This document shows positions 16,176-25,468 of a stretch of 60,143 bases of DNA, piece by piece. The stretch comes from Blautia sp. (GTDB lineage: Bacteria; Bacillota; Clostridia; Lachnospirales; Lachnospiraceae). The translations under genes and the position numbers were made by a program. Location of the stretch: NCBI GenBank assembly GCA_022764275.1, contig JALERH010000042.1, positions 1 to 60,143 of the forward strand. The letters are read 5' to 3'. Below the pieces are notes generated by a model. The model made no database searches, was not told the origin of the DNA, and saw nothing but the letters and a program-made list of their open reading frames with translations. Numbering within the stretch: the first letter of the stretch is position 1; each line of letters starts with the position of its first letter.

Positions 16176-17936
16176 TTAATAGAAACAGATAATCGGCACA
16201 TTGTATTGAATGATACTGTACAATGCAGCTGCGCTGTCATATGGCAGATTGATACATCCGTGGGAACCGCCGGTCAGGTAACGGTCTCCTCCGAAATACG
16301 GCTGCCAGGTGGCATCATGAAATCCGATTCCTCCATTAAAAGGCATCCAGAAGGTTACCGGCTGTTCGTATTCATAAGTTCCATCCGGTTTCTGCGCACC
16401 TCTAAGCACATCCGGGCTCTTTTTATTATACAGGGTAAAAATACCCTCCGGGGTCTGCCGGTCTGCATAGCTCATATTTCCGGAAACAATGTCAGAATCG
16501 AAAATAATAGAGCCGTTCTGGTAATAATACATATGCTGGCTGCTCAAATCCACTTCAATATAGGTATTGCCAAGATCGTTGTACCCGCGGGAGTTTGCGG
16601 TCATGGAATAGACAGGATCTCTCGTAATCTGTGCGCCGGTACTGATCTCATTGGCAAGCTGCTCCACCTCAGCACTCTGGTCAATCTTCCAGCCATATGC
16701 GGAGCCGTAAACATATACGGTTCTGCCGCTTGTGGTATGGAATTCTCTCTGCGTTCCTACGGTGTCATATCTCTGTGCAAGCTGCGCCACATAATCCGTG
16801 ATGTGCTGCTTAAAGGATGCATCGTCCTTTACAAGCTGCCCTTTTTCATCGAACTGCAGCCAGTCTTTCAGGGTATTTCCGTCAAGGACAACCGTTTCCT
16901 CTCCAAAGGTGTAGGTGATACTGGCTCTCGTATAATTATTATACGCATCCCGCATCGCGATCAGATCCGGACTGTCACTGGTCACCTCTGCCTTTTCATA
17001 TACATCCTCTGTCGTATTGAAATCAATGGAAGTCTGGCTCCCTGAAACCGCTTCATCCAGAGCCTTATATGCTTCCTTTACTTTCAGCTCGCTTCCCTCT
17101 GTCTCCGGTACAATGGTAAATTCTGCTCCATTCAGAGCCACATATGCATCTTCCGGAGCTACCTGGTTTTCTTTCTGTGCACAGCTAAGCTCCTTCACCT
17201 CAGATTGCAGCAGGTTCTTATCAAACGTTACATTTTTCGATGTACTATAGCTCTTTGTCTCAAAAAATCCACGGATCCACTCATAAGGCTTTTGCTGTTT
17301 CAGAAGATTCAGAACCTCGCCGTCAGACTGATAACGGTAATTGATAGCACTGCCGCTTATGATCTGCGGTTCCTGATTTCTGGAAAGAACCTCGATGGAA
17401 TAGTTTTCCACCTGCCCTGCAATGGCCTGCTCTGCTTCATAAGCTGTCTTATGGGAACAGTCAATCCCATTGATAAACGTTCCCTCGAAAAACCTGTCGG
17501 AATAATAATACGTCACCGCACCATAGGCACATCCCGCTGTTACTGCCAGCATCGCTGCCACAATGCCCGTTATCTTAAGACCTTTATGCTTTTTCTTCTT
17601 CGGCAGCATAGCCGGGGTATCAAATTCCTCATCGGAGATAGGAACATATGTGATTTTCTTCGGTCTTGCAGATTTCTGTACCACCGGCTTAGGCTCCGGT
17701 GTATTCTGATGCATTTCTTTTCCCCTGGGGGCTTTCTTTCTGCGGGAACGGTCAGGATCTGTCTCAATCAGCTCCACCTTCAGTTCGGGCTGCTCTTCCT
17801 CATCTGGAAGGTCGTCAAAATCCATGTCGTATTCCTCGTCGTCATCAGGCGTATCCAATATCTCATCCATGGCTTTATCGATTTTCTCCTCGATATCTCC
17901 CGGACTCCCCTTTTCCGTTCTTTCTTCGCTGCTCAT
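16176..17936 (-). CDS. L,D-transpeptidase with peptidoglycan-binding domain
   Basis: A 586-aa membrane-anchored cell-wall enzyme. Residues 1-110 are acidic and cytoplasmic, a single TM helix lies near 117-138, and an extracellular PG_binding_4-like region follows. The C-terminal YkuD domain has GGSHGCINLP with His559 and the catalytic Cys561. Such enzymes make 3-3 peptidoglycan cross-links or related transpeptidations that resist most beta-lactams. Start ATG has GAGGAG upstream. Confidence 0.92.
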   Translation of the reverse strand: MSSEERTEKGSPGDIEEKIDKAMDEILDTPDDDEEYDMDFDDLPDEEEQPELKVELIETDPDRSRRKKAPRGKEMHQNTPEPKPVVQKSARPKKITYVPISDEEFDTPAMLPKKKKHKGLKITGIVAAMLAVTAGCAYGAVTYYYSDRFFEGTFINGIDCSHKTAYEAEQAIAGQVENYSIEVLSRNQEPQIISGSAINYRYQSDGEVLNLLKQQKPYEWIRGFFETKSYSTSKNVTFDKNLLQSEVKELSCAQKENQVAPEDAYVALNGAEFTIVPETEGSELKVKEAYKALDEAVSGSQTSIDFNTTEDVYEKAEVTSDSPDLIAMRDAYNNYTRASITYTFGEETVVLDGNTLKDWLQFDEKGQLVKDDASFKQHITDYVAQLAQRYDTVGTQREFHTTSGRTVYVYGSAYGWKIDQSAEVEQLANEISTGAQITRDPVYSMTANSRGYNDLGNTYIEVDLSSQHMYYYQNGSIIFDSDIVSGNMSYADRQTPEGIFTLYNKKSPDVLRGAQKPDGTYEYEQPVTFWMPFNGGIGFHDATWQPYFGGDRYLTGGSHGCINLPYDSAAALYSIIQYNVPIICFY

Positions 17937-18012
17937 CTATGACACTCTCCTCAATCTATATCGCTCAAAATTCTGCTGTCTGTTATTATAGCATACATTT
18001 CTCTATAAGTGT

Positions 18013-18053
18013 AAAAAAATGTGTCAGGATTATTCTATCCCGGCACATTTATT
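18013..18053 (-). terminator. terminator after the M19 dipeptidase
   Basis: On the minus strand AAATGTGCCGGG and CCTGACACATTT pair imperfectly around a 10-nt loop, followed by a run of T. It lies 37 nt after the dipeptidase stop codon. Confidence 0.65.
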
Positions 18054-18089
18054 TTATCCGAAAAGAAACAGGTCTCTGTAATCTATATT

Positions 18090-19043
18090 TTACAGGATTT
18101 CTTTCATGACACGAAGTGCATTGTTCTGCCACATTTTATCAATCACTCTGGATGGCATCCTGTGTTTCTGCAGTGCTTCTTTTAAGCGCCACATCTCATC
18201 ACAGCTGTTGATCTGCATTTTTCCTCCGGTTCCGTCCAGATCCGTTCCAAGCGCCAGCACGTCTTCGCCGCCCACTTCATAAATATGCTTCACATGATGC
18301 AGCATATGTGAGATACTGCTCTTTTTATCCGTCCCAAGAAAGCCCGGGCAGAAATTCAGCCCGATCACACCGCCTTTTTCTGCAATGGTTTTGATCATCA
18401 CATCCGTAAGGTTTCTGGAATGAACGGTAATGGAGCGGGAATTGCTGTGTGATGCAATAAAAGGCTTACTGGAATGGCGCGCCACGTCCCAGAAGCCGCC
18501 GTCCGAAAGATGGGAAACATCAATGATCATTCCCAGCCGGTTCATCTCCTCGATCATCTCCAGGCCAAAAGGCTTCAGACCGCTTGACATGATTTCCGGA
18601 TTGTCAGAATTCGGATAACCGATGGCATTTTCATGATTCCAGGTAAGGGTAATGAGACGGATGCCTCTTTCATAAAAATGATGCAGCTTTTCCATGCTGC
18701 TTCCCACTGCCGCACCATCCTCCAGTGTCAGAAGCGCTCCTACCTTCTTCTCTTCCATACAGCTTTCCAAATCTTTCCAGCTTTGTACCCAGACAAGCCT
18801 GCCCTCACAGAGCTCCAGATTTTTCTCAAACACATCGATCATATGGTCAGCCTTTTTAAATGCTTTTTCATCGCGGAAAAATTTCGGATATACTCCCGCA
18901 TCAAAAAAAGTAGAAAAGCATTGCAGAAGCGAGCCGGCTTTTTCCAGGCGCTCCAGGTCCACGCTGTATGGGTTATGGACAAGGTTTCCCTTGTGCATTG
19001 GCATGGCAAGCTTTGATATGGTATCACAGTGCAAATCGATCAT
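18090..19043 (-). CDS. M19 (renal dipeptidase-like) peptidase
   Basis: A 317-aa zinc metallopeptidase of the amidohydrolase fold. IDLHCDTI at the N-terminus gives the first metal histidine/aspartate pair, LEDGAA has the bridging glutamate, and DVSHLSDGGFWDV and ASHSNSRSI supply later ligands. The family cleaves dipeptides, sometimes with D-residues, which fits cell-wall peptide turnover. The ATG at 19043 follows GGGAGGA by 9 nt; a TTG three codons upstream sits too close to that site. It probably shares a transcript with the upstream MATE gene. Confidence 0.88.
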   Translation of the reverse strand: MIDLHCDTISKLAMPMHKGNLVHNPYSVDLERLEKAGSLLQCFSTFFDAGVYPKFFRDEKAFKKADHMIDVFEKNLELCEGRLVWVQSWKDLESCMEEKKVGALLTLEDGAAVGSSMEKLHHFYERGIRLITLTWNHENAIGYPNSDNPEIMSSGLKPFGLEMIEEMNRLGMIIDVSHLSDGGFWDVARHSSKPFIASHSNSRSITVHSRNLTDVMIKTIAEKGGVIGLNFCPGFLGTDKKSSISHMLHHVKHIYEVGGEDVLALGTDLDGTGGKMQINSCDEMWRLKEALQKHRMPSRVIDKMWQNNALRVMKEIL

Positions 19044-19093
19044 CTTTTTCAATCCTCCCGTAGCTTCCTTCGTTTCTCATTGGTACCTTTTTC

Positions 19094-20434
19094 TTACAGG
19101 CACAGTTTTTTCTTCATATCCTTCATGACAAAGAAATACATAAAAATCAATAACACCGTAGCCACGACCCATGCAATTGGGCTGGCCATACAGGACAGAA
19201 AATAGCTTTTTCTTCCTGATGCGATCACTGCCGTCACGCCTCTTCCCAGAAGTTCTGCCACGCCGGACATCATAGGAAGGACGCCATAGCCCATTCCCTG
19301 TATTCCGTTTCTGTAGCAGTTGACCACATACAATGGAACCAGGAACATTCCCACACATTTTACATAAGTATCTACCATAGGAAGAACCGTATCAAAACTG
19401 TCTGAGATGAACAGGTAGCAGAAATATTTTCCCCAGAAGATCAGCACCAGCCCCGCTGCAGCCGCATAAACCACTCCGATCATATCTGCAGCCCGAAATC
19501 CCTGGCGGACACGCTCCAGTTTCCGCGCGCCTATGTTCTGTGCATTGAAGGTGGACATGGCCGTTCCGATTGCCACAAACGCCTGAGTGAAAATATTCTC
19601 AATTTTTGATCCCGCCGTAAATGCGGCAATCGGATACGATCCAAGAATATTCAGAGATGTCTGTACCATCATCGTTCCGATTGCCGTAATCGAATACTGA
19701 AGCCCCATGGGGATTCCCACGCGAATCTGGTTAAAGGCCAGATTTTTTCGAAATCTCCAGTCGTCACGTGTCAGATGCAGTTCCGGAACGGCTCTTATAA
19801 TGTAGAGCAGGCAAAGCACCCCGGAAACACCCTGAGAGATTACCGTTGCCCATGCGGCACCTGGCGCACCCATATGAAATACCACGATAAATACCAGATC
19901 CAGCACAATATTTAATAGCGCAGCAATAATCAGGAAATACAGCGGGGTTTTACTGTTTCCCAGAGCCCTCAGGATACTCGCCAGCAGATTGTACAATACC
20001 TGGGCAAAAATACCCCCGCAGATAATCATAATATATTGATATGCTTCTCCGAATATGTCATCCGGTGTATTCATAAATTTCAGAAGGGAATGCATCCCAA
20101 GCATGCTCATGGCCGTAAGGATAATGGAAACCACAATGGATATGATTGCGGCATTTCCCACAGTCTGGCGCATCTCCTGCATTTTTCCCGCGCCCAGCTT
20201 CTGAGATGTCAGAACCGTAATTCCTGTAGTGAGTCCCAGAAGAAAACCGATGATCAGAAACGTAATGGTTCCGGTAGAGCCTACCGCGGCCAATGCTTTT
20301 GTTCCCACAAATTTTCCTACAATGATGGTATCCACCATACTGTACAATTGTTGGAAGACATTCCCTATAAATACTGGAATCATAAAATTAAGTATAATCT
20401 TCATCGGTTTCCCGACTGTCATGTCTGTCCGCAT
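19094..20434 (-). CDS. MATE-family efflux transporter
   Basis: A 446-aa polytopic protein with about 12 TM segments. It opens with MTVGKPMKIILNFMIPVFIGNVFQQLYSMVDTIIVGKFVG, the typical multidrug-and-toxin extrusion signature, repeated in weaker form in the second half. It is expected to use a Na+ or H+ gradient to export cationic compounds; the substrate is unknown. GGGAGG precedes the ATG. Confidence 0.92.
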   Translation of the reverse strand: MRTDMTVGKPMKIILNFMIPVFIGNVFQQLYSMVDTIIVGKFVGTKALAAVGSTGTITFLIIGFLLGLTTGITVLTSQKLGAGKMQEMRQTVGNAAIISIVVSIILTAMSMLGMHSLLKFMNTPDDIFGEAYQYIMIICGGIFAQVLYNLLASILRALGNSKTPLYFLIIAALLNIVLDLVFIVVFHMGAPGAAWATVISQGVSGVLCLLYIIRAVPELHLTRDDWRFRKNLAFNQIRVGIPMGLQYSITAIGTMMVQTSLNILGSYPIAAFTAGSKIENIFTQAFVAIGTAMSTFNAQNIGARKLERVRQGFRAADMIGVVYAAAAGLVLIFWGKYFCYLFISDSFDTVLPMVDTYVKCVGMFLVPLYVVNCYRNGIQGMGYGVLPMMSGVAELLGRGVTAVIASGRKSYFLSCMASPIAWVVATVLLIFMYFFVMKDMKKKLCL

Positions 20435-20555
20435 CTGTCAGCCTCCCACAAAATTCAAAATTTCCTGTGCTTTTTTCGCACCAGACGGATTATAGTAAAA
20501 AATGATTCCAGTTGCAAGCATTCTTTTTCAAAATCTGCATTTTCTCTGAAATTAC

Positions 20556-20583
20556 AAAAACCCCTGCAGAAACAGGGGTTTTT
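20556..20583 (-). terminator. rho-independent terminator after gpmI
   Basis: A perfect stem AAAAACCCCTG/CAGGGGTTTTT with a 6-nt loop lies 35 nt after the gpmI stop. It isolates gpmI from the MATE gene. Confidence 0.85.
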
Positions 20584-20617
20584 GTTGTAATTATCACGAA
20601 TATTCTATGCTGTATGC

Positions 20618-22159
20618 TTATTTTTCCACCAGGAGAGATTTTCCGGTCATTTCTTCCGGCTGCTCCATGCCCATAAGCTGAATCAGAGTCGGAATAATGT
20701 CTGCAAGGCAGCCATTCTCGCGAAGAGTGTATTTCGGGTCTGCATTTACCAGGATAAATGGTACCGGATTGGTCGTATGTGCGGTAAACGGATCGCCGGT
20801 ATTGTAATCTACAAGCTGCTCTGCATTTCCATGGTCCGCACAGATAAACATCTGTCCATCTACTTCTTTGATCGCTTCCACGGCTCTGCCCACACACTCA
20901 TCCACCGCCTCAACTGCTTTGATGGCAGCTTCTTCCACGCCTGTATGTCCAACCATATCCGGATTTGCAAAGTTGATGATAATGACATCATATTTACCGG
21001 ATCTGATTGCCTCTACCAGCTTGTCGCAAACCTGCGGAGCACTCATCTCCGGCTGCATATCATAGGTCGGAACCTTCGGAGATTTTACAAGAATTCTGTC
21101 TTCGCCTTCATTCGGCTCCTCAACGCCGCCGTTAAAGAAAAATGTTACATGTGCATATTTTTCTGTCTCAGCGATACGTGCCTGGGTCATCTTATGTGCT
21201 GCCAGATACTCACCAAAGGTATTGTGAAGCTGTACCTTATGGAATGCCACCAGTTTATTCGGGATGGTGTCATCATACTCCGTAAAGCATACATATGTGA
21301 GGTCCAGTCTCTGGCCTCTCTCAAAGCCGGTGAAATCATCGCAGCAGAAAGCTCTGGTAATCTCACGTGCACGGTCCGGACGGAAATTAAAGAATACAAC
21401 GGAATCCTTATCGGAAATGGTGGTCACCGGTTTTCCGTCTTTTTCGATTACAGTCGGAAGAACAAACTCGTCTGTCTTGCCGTTGTCATAAGATGCCTGT
21501 ACAGCTTCTGCAGCATCGGTGCCTTTGACACCTTCGCCCTTTGTCAGAGCTTTGTATGCAAGCTCTACACGATCCCAGCGGTTGTCGCGGTCCATTGCAT
21601 AGTAACGTCCGGAAACAACACCGATCTCTCCAACACCGATTTTTTTCATCTCAGCCTGGAGTTCTTCGATATATCCTTTTCCGGATGCCGGAGGTGTATC
21701 ACGACCATCCAGGAAGCAGTGTACATAAACCTTCTTTAATCCCTCTCTCTTCGCCATTTCCAGAAGACCGTACAGATGGGTGTTATGGCTGTGTACGCCG
21801 CCGTCTGAGAGAAGTCCCATGAAATGGATTGCAGAGTCATTTTCTTTTGCATTTTTCATAGCAGCAAGGAGTGCTTCATTTTTAAAGAAGTCCCCATCCT
21901 GGATTTCTTTCGTAATTCTGGTAAGCTCCTGATATACGATACGGCCTGCACCCATGTTCAGATGTCCTACTTCGGAGTTTCCCATCTGACCATCCGGAAG
22001 ACCTACTGCAAGTCCGCTGGCATAACCCTTTACAAAAGGATATTCCTTCATCAGATTGTCCATAACCGGGGTCTTCGCCTCATATACGGCGTTTGCCTCA
22101 TGCTTGTCATTCAGGCCATATCCATCAAGAATCATTAAAACGGTTGGTTTTTTGCTCAT
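20618..22159 (-). CDS. gpmI: 2,3-bisphosphoglycerate-independent phosphoglycerate mutase
   Basis: A 513-aa manganese-dependent mutase interconverting 3- and 2-phosphoglycerate. The metal site starts at LDGYG (Asp12), and the phosphoserine nucleophile is Ser62 in MGNSEVGH. C-terminal metal ligands lie in NFANPDMVGHTG and ADHGNAE. It is full length with a strong AAAGGAG site. It is the next glycolytic step after the gap-pgk-tpiA cluster a few kb away, but it has its own terminator. Confidence 0.96.
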   Translation of the reverse strand: MSKKPTVLMILDGYGLNDKHEANAVYEAKTPVMDNLMKEYPFVKGYASGLAVGLPDGQMGNSEVGHLNMGAGRIVYQELTRITKEIQDGDFFKNEALLAAMKNAKENDSAIHFMGLLSDGGVHSHNTHLYGLLEMAKREGLKKVYVHCFLDGRDTPPASGKGYIEELQAEMKKIGVGEIGVVSGRYYAMDRDNRWDRVELAYKALTKGEGVKGTDAAEAVQASYDNGKTDEFVLPTVIEKDGKPVTTISDKDSVVFFNFRPDRAREITRAFCCDDFTGFERGQRLDLTYVCFTEYDDTIPNKLVAFHKVQLHNTFGEYLAAHKMTQARIAETEKYAHVTFFFNGGVEEPNEGEDRILVKSPKVPTYDMQPEMSAPQVCDKLVEAIRSGKYDVIIINFANPDMVGHTGVEEAAIKAVEAVDECVGRAVEAIKEVDGQMFICADHGNAEQLVDYNTGDPFTAHTTNPVPFILVNADPKYTLRENGCLADIIPTLIQLMGMEQPEEMTGKSLLVEK

Positions 22160-22271
22160 AATGCTCTCCTTTTATGTGTGGTGAAATTTTCTTTTGACTT
22201 TTCGTTTCTACTTATATATAGTATCAAAAATCTCAGATTTTTCAATTCCAAATTTCGAATTATTTTTCGTT

Positions 22272-23567
22272 TTATTTTCCATATACGCGGATCGTACGGG
22301 AAATTTTCTTCACAGAAGCCCTGTTGGAAAGCTCCTCGATGGCGGTTTTGAAGTCCCCCTCCCGAACCTTTGCCGTAATGACCACGACTTCAGCACATCC
22401 GTCGTCCACCTTGTCTCTCTGGATGATCTGAGCCACACTGACACGATATTTGGCAAACACTTCTGTCATTTCGGCCAGTACACCACAGCGGTCCTCCACG
22501 TGAAGGCGGAGGAAATAACGGTTGTAGGTATCCTCCATTCTTTTCACCGGAAGCTCCTTATAGCAGGTACAGCCAATCCGACCACAGCAATCAGCCTGGA
22601 TATTGCGCACAATGTCAAATACATCCCCCACAACCGCACTGGCAGTAGGAAGTTCTCCCGCGCCTCTGCCGAAAAACATCGCATCCTCCACAGCATCCCC
22701 ATGCACAAAGACAGCATTATAAGAATCATTTACCGCTGCAAGAGGATGGGAGCTTGGAATCAGCATTGGGCAGACATAGGCTTCTACGCCATCTTCCGTA
22801 TTCCGTGCAACGCCAAGGAGTTTGATGGCACAGCCCATCTCCTTTGCATAACGGATATCCTTGGCGGAGATCTTCGTAATTCCTTCTATATATACGTCAT
22901 CAAATACGACCCTGGAATTAAAGGCAACAGATGCCAGAATAGCAACCTTTCGTCCGGCATCCAGACCGTCGATATCTGCGGTAGGATCGGCTTCCGCGTA
23001 ACCAAGCTCCGTAGCCAGAGCCAGTGCATCTGCAAATTCCATGCCTTCCTGGCTCATTTTGGTCAGGATAAAGTTGGTGGTTCCGTTTACGATTCCCATA
23101 ACTTCTGTCAGGTGATTGCCTGCCAGGCACTGCTTCAGAGGACGGATGATCGGAATTCCTCCTGCCACTGCGGCCTCAAAAAGGAAGTCCACATGAGAAG
23201 CCCCTGCAGCATCCAAAAGCTCCTTGCCATCTGCTGCAATCAGGTCTTTATTTGCAGAAACCACATGCTTTCCTGCCTTTAATGCCTCCAGGATATAACG
23301 TTTGGCAGGATTTATCCCGCCTATCAGTTCAATCACGATCTCTATGGAAGGATCTGTGATGATATCTTCCCAGCAGTTCGTAAGAATCGATGCATCCTCC
23401 ACCTTCGCTGCGGCTTTTTCCAGGTTACGCACCAGGATTTTGGCAATCTTTACCTTGCAGCCGATTTTAGCCGTCATCTCCTCTTCCTGTTTTTTTAATA
23501 CTTTATAAACACCCGTTCCCACGGTTCCAAGCCCTAAAAGGGCTGCTTTTATGACTTTCTCTTCCAT
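22272..23567 (-). CDS. hom: homoserine dehydrogenase
   Basis: A 431-aa NAD(P)-dependent enzyme making homoserine from aspartate semialdehyde, on the route to threonine and methionine. The Rossmann motif LGLGTVGTG is at 11-19. The catalytic region contains NGTTNFI and ELGYAEADPTADIDGLDAGRK. An ACT regulatory domain occupies about residues 355-430, consistent with feedback control. It has its own promoter and a leader with a hairpin. Confidence 0.95.
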   Translation of the reverse strand: MEEKVIKAALLGLGTVGTGVYKVLKKQEEEMTAKIGCKVKIAKILVRNLEKAAAKVEDASILTNCWEDIITDPSIEIVIELIGGINPAKRYILEALKAGKHVVSANKDLIAADGKELLDAAGASHVDFLFEAAVAGGIPIIRPLKQCLAGNHLTEVMGIVNGTTNFILTKMSQEGMEFADALALATELGYAEADPTADIDGLDAGRKVAILASVAFNSRVVFDDVYIEGITKISAKDIRYAKEMGCAIKLLGVARNTEDGVEAYVCPMLIPSSHPLAAVNDSYNAVFVHGDAVEDAMFFGRGAGELPTASAVVGDVFDIVRNIQADCCGRIGCTCYKELPVKRMEDTYNRYFLRLHVEDRCGVLAEMTEVFAKYRVSVAQIIQRDKVDDGCAEVVVITAKVREGDFKTAIEELSNRASVKKISRTIRVYGK

Positions 23568-23607
23568 CAGGAGCTCCCTTCTGTTTTCGTCCCTCAGTTG
23601 TAATTAC

Positions 23608-23627
23608 GGCTGTTATTCGTAACAGCC
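23608..23627 (-). promoter_or_regulatory. hairpin in the hom leader
   Basis: A perfect GGCTGTTA/TAACAGCC stem with a TTCG (CGAA on the RNA strand) tetraloop lies 41 nt before the hom ATG. An overlapping AGCCAC/GTGGCT palindrome follows just upstream in the transcript. It could be a protein-binding site or an RNA element. Confidence 0.45.
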
Positions 23628-23639
23628 ACTGTGGCTTTA

Positions 23640-23668
23640 ATAGTAGGGCAGAAACCAGATTTTGTCAA
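23640..23668 (-). promoter_or_regulatory. predicted sigma-A promoter of hom
   Basis: On the minus strand TTGACA (23663-23668), 17 bp and TACTAT (23640-23645) predict a start near 23633. It overlaps the 3' end of the adjacent small membrane protein gene. Confidence 0.65.
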
Positions 23669-23892
23669 GCTTCCTTCTCCTTTTCCTCCAGCTTTTTCTG
23701 CAGATAAAGGATGTAGTGGATGCAGGCGCAGAGAAAGGCTGATAACAGTACAGCAAAAATTGCAGCCTTTATCATATAAATCTCTGCTGCACTTTTCGAA
23801 TCCGGAGCTCCGGTTACCATGCAATAAAACATGATAAAGGCAAGAAAGAGTGTGGCTGCTGTAGAAATTAATATCTTCAAAAACTTTTTCAT
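23665..23892 (-). CDS. small two-TM membrane protein
   Basis: A 75-aa protein with two hydrophobic helices (about 5-27 and 40-62) and a short charged tail ending LQKKLEEKEKEA. The start has GGGAGAAG six nt upstream. I do not recognise a family. Its stop codon lies within the hom promoter, so it is probably transcribed separately or reads into hom. Confidence 0.55.
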   Translation of the reverse strand: MKKFLKILISTAATLFLAFIMFYCMVTGAPDSKSAAEIYMIKAAIFAVLLSAFLCACIHYILYLQKKLEEKEKEA

Positions 23893-23994
23893 TGTCTTCT
23901 CCCTTCTTTAGTGTCGTTATAAATACACTGTTCTTAATTCAATTTTACCGTGATAATGAGTTTATAGCAAGAACAAATTGGACAGGATAGAAAC

Positions 23995-24297
23995 ATGATC
24001 AAATATGACCCGTTGTGGGAGACCATGAAAAAGCGTCATATTACCCAGTACGATATGTACACCCATTATGGTGTGGACCGTTCTCTGTTAGACCGTTTTC
24101 GAAAAAATAAGAATGTGGAAATATTCACCCTTGACAGAATCTGTACGATTCTTAAGTGTAATATCGAAGATGTGGTGGAGCATGTACCGGATGAACGGAT
24201 TATACCGGATGTACCGGTATCAGAAACGGCAGGCACGCCAGAGGATGACGCGAAAAAGCTCCCGGATGAAAAAGTTGAAAAAGAAGATAAGAAATGA
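23995..24297 (+). CDS. Cro/CI-like helix-turn-helix regulator
   Basis: A 100-aa protein. Residues about 8-65 form an XRE/HTH_26-type domain (WETMKKRHITQYDMYTHYGVDRSLLDRFRKNKN and ICTILKCNIEDVVEHV), common in Lachnospiraceae. The last 35 residues are acidic/lysine-rich and probably disordered. A weak AGGATAG binding site precedes the ATG. It diverges from the small membrane protein gene, which it may regulate. Confidence 0.75.
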   Translation: MIKYDPLWETMKKRHITQYDMYTHYGVDRSLLDRFRKNKNVEIFTLDRICTILKCNIEDVVEHVPDERIIPDVPVSETAGTPEDDAKKLPDEKVEKEDKK

Positions 24298-24416
24298 AAA
24301 GATGGGAAATAAATAAATTGAATTCAGCCAGCGTATTTTTTTGACGCAACTGAATGTAAGTTAGTGATTTGCGCTCTGTTAGAACATATTGTACTTATTT
24401 GATTTTTGTCCAATAA

Positions 24417-24480
24417 AAAACGTCACTCAACGCTTTTCCGGAATATATCTTCCGAAAGTCATTGCGTTTCGTGACGTTTT
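24417..24480 (-). terminator. long hairpin terminator after tpiA
   Basis: The outer stem is AAAACGTCAC/GTGACGTTTT. Inner pairings are AACGC/GCGTT and TTCCGGAA/TTCCGAAA, and T-rich sequence follows on the minus strand. It lies 33 nt past the tpiA stop. Confidence 0.75.
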
Positions 24481-24512
24481 CATTATTTATTCAGTTCGCC
24501 AAATTTCTGTCA

Positions 24513-25265
24513 TTATTTATTGTAGTTGACAATAGCACCGAAATCTGGTTTAAGGGACGCGCCGCCTACAAGTCCGCCGTCGATATCTGCCTGAGCAAAT
24601 AATTCCGGAGCGGTCTTTGCATTTACAGATCCGCCGTACTGGATACGGATTGCTTCTGCTGTAGCTTCATCATAAATCTCAGCGATGCATGCACGGATAC
24701 CTGCGCAAACTTCCTGAGCCTGCTCAGTTGTAGCAGTCTTGCCGGTTCCGATAGCCCAGATTGGCTCATATGCGATAACAGCTGTCTTTGCCTGATCTGC
24801 GGTTACACCCTGGAATCCAACCTTAACCTGCTGACGGATGAAATCCATGGTCACACCCTGCTCTCTCTGAGTCAGAGTCTCCCCACAGCACATGATCGGA
24901 GTAATGCCGTGCTCGAAAGCTTTCAGCATTTTCTTATTAACGGTCTCATTGGTCTCTGCGAAGTATTCTCTTCTCTCAGAATGTCCAAGTACAACGTATT
25001 TTACTCCAACGTCTGTGAGCATAGCCGGGGAAATTTCTCCGGTGAATGCACCTTTTTCTTCGAAGTACATGTTCTCAGCACCAACCTGGATGTTAGAGCC
25101 TTTTGCAGCTTCTGCTACCGGGATGATATCGATAGCCGGTACGCAGAATACTACGTCAACGTCATCGTTTGCTACCAATGGTTTTAAGGTTTCTACTAAT
25201 TTAACTGCTTCGCTTGGTGTCATGTTCATTTTCCAGTTACCAGCGATAATTTTCTTTCTTGCCAT
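24513..25265 (-). CDS. tpiA: triose-phosphate isomerase
   Basis: A 250-aa TIM-barrel enzyme interconverting dihydroxyacetone phosphate and glyceraldehyde 3-phosphate. It starts [13 protein letters not shown] with catalytic Lys12. The catalytic histidine is in VLGHSERR, the glutamate in [11 protein letters not shown], and the phosphate grip in GGSVNAKT. The ATG at 25265 follows GAGGAGAATATAA; the longer frame upstream is non-homologous leader. It lies downstream of pgk across a 203-bp repeat-containing spacer. Confidence 0.96.
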   Translation of the reverse strand: MARKKIIAGNWKMNMTPSEAVKLVETLKPLVANDDVDVVFCVPAIDIIPVAEAAKGSNIQVGAENMYFEEKGAFTGEISPAMLTDVGVKYVVLGHSERREYFAETNETVNKKMLKAFEHGITPIMCCGETLTQREQGVTMDFIRQQVKVGFQGVTADQAKTAVIAYEPIWAIGTGKTATTEQAQEVCAGIRACIAEIYDEATAEAIRIQYGGSVNAKTAPELFAQADIDGGLVGGASLKPDFGAIVNYNK

Positions 25266-25315
25266 TTTATATTCTCCTCTAAGTTTTTTAAGGAAGTTCG
25301 AATCACGAAACTCGC

Positions 25316-25467
25316 ACTTCGCCTTCGGCTCGTTTTCGTTAAGTTGCTTTCGTTGTTCCCTCAACTAACCTCGCATTCGCTCTGCTCATGCTCGCTAAGG
25401 TTCGGGAACGGCCTCGCACTAAACTCAAACTTCGCCTTACGGCTCGTTTTCGTTAAGTTGCTTTCGG
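25316..25467. repeat. direct repeat pair and palindrome in the pgk-tpiA spacer
   Basis: Two nearly identical copies of a 37-39 bp sequence lie at 25316-25352 and 25429-25467; both contain CGGCTCGTTTTCGTTAAGTT. Between them an imperfect palindrome runs from GTTCCC to GGGAAC with inner AACCT/AGGTT arms. The whole element lies between the pgk stop and the tpiA ribosome binding site, so it is likely transcribed. Confidence 0.75.
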
Positions 25468-25468
25468 C

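Noticed and set aside
16206-17045. Plus-strand frame of 279 codons opposite the L,D-transpeptidase
   Set aside because: Shadow frame; the minus-strand gene has YkuD active-site residues and a good ribosome binding site.
20777-21739. Plus-strand frame of 320 codons opposite gpmI
   Set aside because: Antisense to a complete gpmI with all catalytic motifs; no independent evidence.
22194-23282. Long plus-strand open frame of 362 codons opposite hom
   Set aside because: Antisense shadow of the well-supported homoserine dehydrogenase; no start signal or family resemblance.
25266-25364. N-terminal extension of tpiA into the repeat spacer
   Set aside because: The extra 33 codons encode repeat sequence, are absent from the family, and the ATG at 25265 has its own strong ribosome binding site.
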